This document shows, piece by piece, positions 57,541 through 64,000 of a stretch of DNA of 64,000 nucleotides (positions are counted from its first letter, which is position 1; the number at the start of each line of letters is the position of its first letter). The DNA is from Prorocentrum cordatum. Lineage: Eukaryota > Sar > Dinophyceae > Prorocentrales > Prorocentraceae. Where the stretch lies: NCBI GenBank assembly GCA_963575745.1, contig CAUYUJ010018059.1, positions 938,501 to 1,002,500 on the forward strand. The letters run 5' to 3'. The position numbers and the translations under genes were made by a program. Below the pieces are notes generated by a model that saw only the letters and a list, made by a program, of their open reading frames with translations, was not told where the DNA came from and made no database searches.

Positions 57541-58596
57541 TCATGCTTGCTGCGTTGGGTTATGTGTCAATGTTTCGAATCGGTTTCGCTCTTCGGTTGT
57601 GTAAAAATGATTGTGCTTGTGGGACCGAATCGTGCGGAGCGCATCAGGTGGGAATCTATAAGACTTCTTGAAGGCTTCGTACTGATCCGCGTATCCCTTT
57701 TGGGAGCCAACGTTCTGCGTCCTCAACACAAAATCGGGGACATGCTGCTTCATGATTTCCTGCCAATACTCTATGTCTTCCAAGCGCAACTTAGACAACT
57801 CGGGTGGCCGTGTAGCTTCGGGGGGCACATGAAGCTTCGGGGGGGTACCTGTAGTCCGGGGGGGGTACCTGTAGTCCGGGGGAGGGTACCTGTAGTCCTG
57901 GGGGGGGTACCTGTAGTCCGGGGGGGGTACCTGTAGTCCGGGGGATGGGTACCTGTAGTCCGGGGGAGGGTACCTGTAGTCCGGGGGGTACCCGTAGTCC
58001 GGGGACCCAGAACTATTGAGGGACACAGAGAACACGAGAACCGATACGTTTGTCGCATCATTATGTGCAAGGAGTTGGTGCCCGTCGAAATCGAACTGCT
58101 GCTCCATCACATCTACACCTGTGAGTTCCGCCAGAGTCCTCCAGTGGTCGCTGAATGCGGACGGGCCTATACGTTTGGGGAATTCTTCAACCAGCTGCGC
58201 AACACTCGCTTGACCCAACTTCAGGCCTGGGTAGAATCCATCCTCCAGGAGTCGAAAAAACAAAGACTTCTGCTGGTCAAATGGGTCGCGCACAATGGAT
58301 ATAACCAACGTATTGCTACCAGGCGGCAGCTTCTGCATGTAATCCTTAGCAACCTTTGCATAGTGCACTTTAACGATCGGAGGGTACGATGTAAGAGTAC
58401 CGGGCACGTACGTAGCATTGAGACTCGCCTTCATGGTTTCTGAACCAACTTTGGCCATCGCAAACAACATGATGTGATCAAATCCGCCATTGAGAACGTG
58501 CGCATCCGTGTGGATGGAAGGGGTATGCAATGCCTCAAGACAGTGCGCAACGGACAAGACTAGACACAGCATATACCGAGGTGTTGAAAGCATCAT
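57541..58596 (-). CDS. Secreted NKWYS/sulfotransferase-like protein (retrogene)
   Basis: A 351-residue protein and the only convincing gene here. Residues 1-22 look like a signal peptide or anchor (RYMLCLVLSVAHCLEA). AKVGSETM (48-55) sits where sulfotransferases bind the 5'-phosphosulfate of PAPS. ISIVRDPFDQQKSLFFRLLE (99-118) fits the RDP..S box for the 3'-phosphate. The HWRTLAELTGVDV segment, NVGSQKGYADQYEAFKKSY and HFYTTEE (330-336) fit the NKWYS family ('putative capsular polysaccharide synthesis protein'), so a role in sulfating or building glycans in the secretory pathway is plausible but inferred. Residues about 191-269 are a Tyr/Pro-rich tract coded by 20-22 bp repeats, interrupting what otherwise reads VLVFS-LRLEDIEYW. 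The start is the first of two ATGs at 58596. A relict spliced leader lies 135 bases upstream. It may be functional or a young pseudogene; expression is unknown. Confidence 0.85.
   Translation of the reverse strand: MMLSTPRYMLCLVLSVAHCLEALHTPSIHTDAHVLNGGFDHIMLFAMAKVGSETMKASLNATYVPGTLTSYPPIVKVHYAKVAKDYMQKLPPGSNTLVISIVRDPFDQQKSLFFRLLEDGFYPGLKLGQASVAQLVEEFPKRIGPSAFSDHWRTLAELTGVDVMEQQFDFDGHQLLAHNDATNVSVLVFSVSLNSSGSPDYGYPPDYRYPPPDYRYPSPGLQVPPPDYRYPPQDYRYPPPDYRYPPRTTGTPPKLHVPPEATRPPELSKLRLEDIEYWQEIMKQHVPDFVLRTQNVGSQKGYADQYEAFKKSYRFPPDALRTIRSHKHNHFYTTEERNRFETLTHNPTQQA
57790..58026 (-). other. Candidate stop-free intron within the retrogene
   Basis: If residues 191-269 are spliced out, the ends are GT (58026) and AG (57790). 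The length is 237 bases in phase 0, and the flanking codons join as VLVFS|LRLEDIEYW, which restores a continuous domain. Because 237 is a multiple of three and no stop occurs, read-through is equally possible. This is a hypothesis from the family pattern; dinoflagellate introns do not need canonical GT donors, so other limits are possible. Confidence 0.35.
57845..58005. repeat. 20-22-bp minisatellite inside the gene (8 units)
   Basis: GTACCTGTAGTCC units at 57845, 57865, 57886, 57907, 57927, 57949, 57970 and (as GTACCCGTAGTCC) 57988. Spacings are 20, 21, 21, 20, 22, 21 and 18. On the coding strand each unit reads GGACTACAGGTACC, which holds CAG|GTAC, i.e. an acceptor-like and a donor-like site back to back. 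None of the three frames of the unit has a stop, so length changes within it never terminate translation locally. Confidence 0.95.
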
Positions 58597-58607
58597 GTCT
58601 CAACCAT
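58593..58607 (-). CDS. Four-codon upstream ORF overlapping the start
   Basis: ATG at 58607-58605 followed by GTTGAGACA and TGA. The TGA shares bases with the ATG of the main frame (ATGA overlap). In eukaryotes such an arrangement can allow termination-reinitiation or dampen translation. The reading frame is certain; its use is not known. Confidence 0.35.
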   Translation of the reverse strand: MVET

Positions 58608-58731
58608 TTATGTATAGTGAAAGGGGTCTGCTCACTGGCGATGGTCACGAATGTAACAGACGTAACGCGCGGTTTATATGAACCGAATGCTCGCGCACGT
58701 AACGGAAATAACGGACACAACGGAGCCGAAT
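58597..58731 (-). other. Probable 5' untranslated region of the retrogene
   Basis: 135 bases between the relict spliced leader and the first ATG. It has no long repeat. It contains ATATAAACCGCG and the ACGTAACGG / GTTACGTC words. Confidence 0.6.
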
Positions 58732-58753
58732 CTTGAGCAAAAATGGCTACGGA
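58732..58753 (-). other. Relict dinoflagellate spliced leader
   Basis: Read on the minus strand: TCCGTAGCCATTTT, then TGCTCAAG. The known leader is DCCGTAGCCATTTT followed by GGCTCAAG, so 21 of 22 positions agree, with one G-to-T change. The leader is added only to mature mRNA by trans-splicing, so finding it in genomic DNA upstream of a frame on the same strand indicates that a processed mRNA was copied back into the genome. Confidence 0.93.
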
Positions 58754-58830
58754 GGTGGCATAGATTGCCGTGTTGGTGCTCTCTTGGGGTGCCTCCTGGG
58801 CCCCTCTGGGGTCCGTCTTGGGGCCATCTG
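58754..58830. repeat. CTTGGG-family patch upstream of the retrogene
   Basis: CTCTTGGGGTGCC and GTCCGTCTTGGGGCC words. Together with the array at 56.2-57.3 kb it suggests the retrocopy landed within or beside CTTGGG repeat. Confidence 0.7.
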
Positions 58831-59010
58831 AGGGGTGCATCGCATTGCATGGCACTGCATACATTGCACCGCTTAGATTTCTTGCGCTGGCCTGTATTGC
58901 TCTACATTGATTGCGGAACCTATGTACCACCTAGAGTGCACTGCATGCCTTTGCATTGCGCTACATTGATTGCGCCACCTAGATTGCACTACGTAGACTG
59001 CAAGAGACTA
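58831..59010. repeat. Irregular TTGCATTGCACTGC-like repeat
   Basis: Repeated CATTGCA, ACTGCAT and CCACCTAGA.TGCACT words without a constant period; CTACATTGATTGCG occurs twice. Confidence 0.6.
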
Positions 59011-60530
59011 CGGCGTAGGGTTCACGCTGGCCAACATATGGTACGTGAGATAAACCAACTCAGAATGTCCACATGTGTCGCCACGCTCCATCTAGTCCCG
59101 TCCCGTATGGGTGGACTGTCTGTCCCCCCTGCTCGCAGTTAGCTGTGGGTCAAGAATTACTGTCGGTCCTCGCCCACCGTTCTTTCACTAGCGATTTGCT
59201 TCGGCCGTACCGAACTCACGGATAAACATGGGGGAAACGAGTCCCGAGGGAAACGGGTCCTGGACCCTGGGGCCTTCCCCCAAGATCAAATCTTCATCCT
59301 GAATCGTTCTCTGACGGTCCTGGGGCCCGTGGGGAGCTCTGACAACCCGAAAACGGCAGAAAACCTCCGGACCCGTTCCCCCCTCCGGACACGCGCGGCG
59401 CCCCCATGGCGAGCAGAGACGCACGCGCCAGATTGCCGGCCAGAGCAAGCGGCCGGCCCGGCCTTTGGCAGCCAGCCGTCCTCCCGCTTCTGCGCGCGGG
59501 GGGCCTGCTGCGCCACGGCCTTGGCGGCAGCGGCGGCCTGTCGGGCAGGACGGCGCGCACGGCCTGGCTCCTCCTCCGCTTCCCGCTGCTCCTCCTGCTC
59601 CTCCGTGTTTCCGTACCGTCACGCCGTCACGTCGCCACCTCCTCCCTGCTCCCCGCACGCACTTGTCACCGCGCGCCGCCTGTCTACGACACAGTGGTCA
59701 ACAGGCATGCGTACGCATGGCGCGATCACAAGCCCCCCCCGTCCAGCATATTTGGACACCACCCTCCCAACCCTTTTCATGAATGTTGGCGTGCGGGACA
59801 GACAAAGAGAAACACATGGCATCAAGCGTTCCCTCCCCCCACAAAGACAACAAACAACTCCTGCTCCTGCTCGTTATGCCCTCAGTGCTGCTGCTGATGA
59901 TAATAAACCTCATCAGATTCCCCTCCTTTCCTCCTCCTTCTACCGCTCGTTTGTGGCATTCCACGACGCCAAAAAACAACGACAGGTTCGCACGCCCTTC
60001 AAGCGCATGCGAACCTGACCGAAGAATTTGTTGATTCCTCGCGGGCCCGTGGCCGCCAGCGGAACGGATGTCTGGACGCATACGGCCCCTCGATCCTCAC
60101 CTTCGCACGCTATTTCGAATATTCCTTTCGTGTTCGTACCCTGGCTTGCCCTGCCTTGTTGACTCTGCGCTGCGCTGCCTTGACATGCCGAGCTCCGCCC
60201 TGCGATTGGTTGCGACGCTGTGCGGCATGGAGCGGCGCGGTATGTAGCATGTCGCGGCATGGTGTTTTTGCGCAACACGGCGCAATTTCATGCTACGCCA
60301 TGCTGCGCCGCCCCACTGGATGGAAGGGGGGGGGGAGGGTTCGACCCCCCCCCCTTTCCCTCCTCCCGCAACTGAGGGGGGGTTCGACCCCCCCCCTTTT
60401 CCTCTCTCCTCGGGCCAGCGCCTGCGTCGGTGGCGGTTGGCGGCGGCGGCGGGGACGACGATTTCCTTTTCTGGGCCGGCGCCCGCGCCTGCGGCGGCGG
60501 GCGGCTGCGGCGGGGAGCGTCGACGAGGAC
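59011..60530. other. No gene recognised
   Basis: GC-rich frames on both strands have no recognisable family. 60225-60310 repeats GGCATGG/GCGCAACACGGCGC words. 60325-60410 has C-runs separated by an AACTGAGGGGGGGTTCGACC duplication. Confidence 0.35.
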
Positions 60531-61090
60531 GGTGGTGGTGGTGGTGGTGGTGGTGGTGGGTTGTGGTGGTGGGGGTGGCGGTGGTGGTTGTGGTAGTGGT
60601 GGTGTGGTGGTTCGTTGTGGTGGTGGTTGTGGTGGTGGTGGTGTGGTGGTGGTGGTTTGGTGGTGGTTTGTTGGTGGTGCGGTGGTGGTTTGTGGTGGTG
60701 GTTTGTGGTGGTGGTGGTGGTTAGTTGGCTGTGGTGGCGGTGGTTTGGTGGTGGTGTGGTGGTTTGTGGTGGTGGTGGTGGTTTGTGGTGGTGGCGGTGG
60801 TTTGTGGAGGTGGTGGTGGTGGTGGTGGCGGTGGTGGTGGTGGTGGTGTCGTTTGTGAAGGTGGTGGTGGGTTGTGCTGCTGGTAGTGCTGGTGGTGGCG
60901 GTGGTGGTGGTGGTGGTGGTGTAGATTGTTGTGGTGGTGGTAGTGGTGGTGGGTTAGTGTGGTGGTGGTGATGGTGAATTGTGGTTGTGGTGGTTGTGGT
61001 GGTGGTGGTGGTTGTGTGGTGGGTTGGTGGTGGTGGTGGTGGGTTGAGGCGGTGGTGATGGTAGTGGTGGTGGTGGTATTGGTGGTAATC
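60531..61090. repeat. (GGT)n microsatellite, 550 bases
   Basis: GGT/TGG triplets with TTTGTGG and GTTGTGG interruptions. Frames are poly-Val/Trp/Gly, and on the other strand poly-Thr/His/Pro. Confidence 0.95.
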
Positions 61091-61722
61091 GCTGCTGCGT
61101 CCCCGCCGTCGCTGGCGCCAAGGGGGGGGCGGTTTGAACCCCTCCCCCTCCTGGTTGCCTCTGGTCATCGCCGCTGCTTCCCCGCCGTCGGCGCTGCTGG
61201 CGGCCGCCAGCGCCGCCGCCGAAAGGGGGGGGGTTGGGAGGGGGGGGTTCGGAAGAGAGGGGAGTCCCCCTGGTTTTGATCGACGGCGCCGAGTGTTGGG
61301 GGGTGCCGCCGAATGTTCCCAAGGCAAGCGCCCGTGAAACGCGCTCCCTCATAACATTGTTTTCTGCGCTGTGGGGACATCCGACCACCTGCAGAGCCAC
61401 TGCGGCAGGTTCGAGTGCTTCTCCATTTGACTCTTTCAGAGCACCTCGTAGCCTCAGGGGAATGTATGCTCCCAGCTATTCCCGATGCCCAGACGCACGT
61501 TCGGTATTAAAGTAGGAGTGGGTCGAATCTTTTGTCATCCGAACGCCGCGGTGTTCGATCGCAGAAATTGGAATACGAGCGCCCCGTCCCAGCATTTGCA
61601 GCGCTGAGAACAAATCCCTGGACGCGCAGCCCGCTCGCCACTGGGACCTGGCCCGGCAAAGAAACGGAAAGAGCGCTTCATAAATAGAAACCGAAATTAC
61701 TCACACCACCGTTCGTACCGGG
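61091..61722. other. No gene recognised
   Basis: GC-rich stretch with a GGTT.GAACCCC-type internal repeat, then mixed DNA with no supported frame. Confidence 0.3.
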
Positions 61723-61724
61723 AA

Positions 61725-61925
61725 CCTTGGCGTTGAGAGCTTGTTACGTCACCCCTCGCTCTTGGGAGCCTTGTTCAGAGATTGTTGCGTTGCCGCCCGC
61801 TCCTGAGCGTTGGCTGGGCCTTGGTGTCAGGAACTTGTTACGTCACCGCTCTCTGTTGGGAGCCTTGGTCTTTTACCGTTCGCTCTTGGGAGCCTTGGCG
61901 TGAAGAGCTTTTTGCGTTACGGATC
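61725..61925. repeat. 44-50-bp tandem repeat (about 5 units)
   Basis: Units share GAGCCTTGGCGT, AGAGCTTGTTACGTCAC and CGCTCTTGG (about 61727, 61771, 61819, 61862, 61892), with one shortened unit. Confidence 0.75.
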
Positions 61926-61929
61926 GCTC

Positions 61930-62795
61930 TTTGTTTGGCGTCTCTGGGCCTTCTTGGGAGTCCTATTGGGGCCCTTTGCGGGCCCATTTGGAGGCCTCTT
62001 GGGCGCCTCTTGGGGCCCTCTTGGGGCTTCTTGGGGGGCTCTGGGGGCCTCCTGGGAGTTTCTTGGGGCGAAAGGCTAGACTTTTCGGTTCGTGGTCTCC
62101 CTCTTGGGGCCGTCTTGGGACCCTCTTGGGTCGTCCTGGGCGCCTCTTGGACCGTCTTGGGGCCCTCTTGGGCCGTTTGGGGGGCCTCTTGGGTGCCTCT
62201 TGGGCCGTCTTGGGGCGGTCTGTGGGGCCTCTTGGGCCGTCATCAACGCCGTGAAAACCGAAAAGCCTTGTATGCTAAAAATGTATTTTCCCCATAGGAA
62301 ATCAATGATTTTGGCCTCCTGGTGGCCTCTTGGGACGCCTCTTGGGGGCCTCTTGGGGCTTCTTGGGGGGCTCTTGGGGCCTCCTGGGAGCGTCTTGGGG
62401 CGAAAGGCTAGACTTTTCGGTTCGTGGTCTCCCTCTTGGGGCCGTCTTGGGACCCTCTTGGGTCGTCTTGGGCGCCTCTTGGACCGTCTTGGGGCCCTCT
62501 TGGGCCGTTTGGGGGGCCTCTTGGGAGCCTCTTAGGGCCGTCTTGGGGCGGTCTTGGGGGCCTCTTGGGCCGTCATCAACGCCATGAAAACCGAAAAACC
62601 GTATATGCTAAAATATACGTTTTCCACCGGAAAAATCAATGATTTTGGCCTCTTGTGGCCCTCTTCGGACGCCCCTTGGGCGCCTCTTGGGGGCCTCTTG
62701 GGGCCTCTTGGGCCGTCTTGGGCGGTCTTGGGCTCTCTTGGAGCGCTCTTGGGCCGTCTTGGGGGGGAAACCCGAAAAACATGCAAAAACCCAGA
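61930..62795. repeat. CTTGGG family array with 332-bp higher-order repeat
   Basis: GCGAAAGGCTAGACTTTTCG, then GTTCGTGGTCTCCC, occurs at 62069 and 62401, an exact 332-base offset. The spacer CATCAACGCC.TGAAAACCG, AATCAATGATTTTGGCCTC occurs at about 62235 and 62570. The same two spacers exist, reversed, at 3298-3365 and 3535. Confidence 0.9.
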
Positions 62796-63460
62796 GGAAA
62801 ACTACCAAGAACGGCCATTAAACCCATCCACTCCGCCCACGCCCCCCCCTGGACCCCCCCCTTCGGGGCTTCGCCCAAAACACAACGTCATCACTCGTAC
62901 CTCGCTCTTTCGATTACTTACTCGGGATATTCGGACCCGACTAATCCTCAGTGCCACGGTAAACAATTGACCACTGGACCTGTCCTGCGGTGCTTTCTGG
63001 CCAGAGCCTGGAGGCGGATCCGGCCGTGGCGACGAGGAGGCCCAGAACATGCAGACACTACCGAACACGTCAAAAACTGGAAACGCCAGAAGCGCTCAAA
63101 CACCTCGAATCTCTATCCTCGACCCTCGATCTGGGCTCTGGTGATGGGAACGTCAAGGGGGGACTGGCTCGGGGGGGACGTCAAGCTGCAACGCATCGCC
63201 GATAGATCGGCGACAGGCCCCTGATAGCGAAGTCACGCACTCCTGGGCGGGGTGGGGCTTCTGGCCCCTAGCGGCGATGAATGGGCGATCGGGGGTCGAT
63301 GCGTCCCCCGATGAGCATGGCTTTCGGGGCTCCCCAGCGGCCAGCCGGGGCGATCCGGGCACCGCTGGAAGGCCCTCGGCGAGGCGCAGCCGCTGGAAGG
63401 CGCCCCGAGGCTGGAGAAACGCCGAGGACCGACGAAAATGCCTGAAAGCCTTGAACACAT
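62796..63460. other. No gene recognised
   Basis: Mixed DNA; an IR4-like word (CATCGCCGATAGATCGGCGA) lies at 63193-63213. No supported gene. Confidence 0.35.
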
Positions 63461-63462
63461 GC

Positions 63463-63545
63463 TGTTCCCCACCATCTTGTGGTGTTGGGTCATCGTTTTG
63501 AAGAGACGGCGCACTGCGTCCACCACCTCCTCCTCCATCCCTTTT
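63463..63545 (+). repeat. Head module R4, isolated copy
   Basis: CCATCTTGTGGTGTTGGGTC, then ATCGTTTTGAAG and a CTCC-rich stretch, as at 50732 and 52208, but with no 78-bp units after it. Confidence 0.8.
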
Positions 63546-63597
63546 CCTTCTCCGCTGACCCTGTCGGCGAGTGGAAGACGCTTGTGTTTGACTCGAC

Positions 63598-63600
63598 GTT

Positions 63601-63654
<54 letters not shown>

Positions 63655-63692
63655 CTTGTCGTCGTCCTTGTCGTCGTCGTCGCGTTTGACTC
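63598..63692. repeat. (GTC)n microsatellite
   Basis: GTC triplets with CTTGTC variants. Confidence 0.95.
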
Positions 63693-63924
63693 CCCTTTTC
63701 CTTGGCCCGTCGCCGCTCCCCCCCCCTTTCAGTGGGCCCTCCTCCTCGATCGAGCGGGCCAGCCAAAGCGACACCAAAGCGAAATTGAGCACCGTCGTAG
63801 TGGAGTCGAAAAAAGAACCCATTTCCTGTGCACCCGTCCCTCCCCCCTCCCAGAAGGGGGTCCCGGTGGGGGGGGGGCGTCCTGGGGGGAATCCCCGGAG
63901 GGGACCCTGGGGGAGGGGTCCTGG

Positions 63925-64000
63925 GTAGGGGAACGAAAAATGACATGAACATGCAAACTCGGAGGTCTGCGCGGATTTCTCGGATCCGCGCTGGACCCTC
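63925..64000. mobile_element. IR2, left end cut by the window edge
   Basis: TAGGGGAACGAAAAATGACA, then TGAACATGCAAACTCGGAGG and GCGCGGATTTCTCGGATCCG match the left end of IR2 at 38814. The rest lies beyond the window. Confidence 0.85.

Overview
This window looks like nuclear DNA of a dinoflagellate, and the evidence is internal to the sequence. A near-perfect copy (21 of 22 bases) of the dinoflagellate trans-spliced leader lies at 58732-58753, upstream of an intron-poor gene on the same (minus) strand. A decayed non-LTR retrotransposon of the type common in dinoflagellate genomes fills about 15.2-20.0 kb. The rest is GC-rich, gene-poor and dominated by repeats. The species is not certain; a GC-rich dinoflagellate such as Prorocentrum is only a guess. 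Nothing suggests bacteria, and no operons, ribosome binding sites, rRNA, tRNA or CRISPR arrays were seen.

The one convincing protein gene is at 57541-58596 (minus). It encodes a 351-residue secreted or membrane-targeted protein that resembles the NKWYS / 'putative capsular polysaccharide synthesis' branch of the sulfotransferase-like fold. It appears to be a retrogene: a relict spliced leader, a 135-base leader, then the reading frame. A tract of 20-22 bp tandem repeats sits inside the conserved domain. It is either an in-frame insertion or a stop-free intron.

Layout. 0-5 kb: GGC tracts, a 222-bp tandem array, a perfect 27-bp-arm palindrome, and the CCAAGA/CTTGGG low-complexity family. 5-11 kb: inverted-repeat elements and short satellites. 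11-15 kb: GC-rich single-copy sequence with broken coding-like frames. 15-20 kb: fossil LINE on the minus strand (N-terminal region, APE endonuclease, reverse transcriptase, Cys-rich tail). 20-30 kb: microsatellites, two copies of a 150-165 bp inverted-repeat element, 47-bp and 83-bp satellites, a CA-rich tract. 30-33 kb: a 1.6-kb composite ATG-rich element nested inside another repeat, flanked by two copies of a further inverted-repeat family. 33-46 kb: microsatellites, several MITE-like hairpin elements, minisatellites. 46-48 kb: a 488-bp direct duplication. 48-54 kb: a diverged satellite and two arrays of a 78-bp repeat. 54-55.5 kb: the second, inverted copy of the 1.6-kb element, inserted in an octamer (CCCTATAG) tract. 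56-64 kb: CTTGGG arrays surrounding the retrogene, a GGT tract, and a truncated MITE at the window end.

At least seven distinct short inverted-repeat (MITE-like) families can be recognised, several of them with more than one copy in this window. Together with the retrogene and the fossil LINE, the region reads as a record of retroposition and small-element insertion rather than as a functional gene cluster. Copy comparisons were made by eye; identities are approximate unless a count is given.
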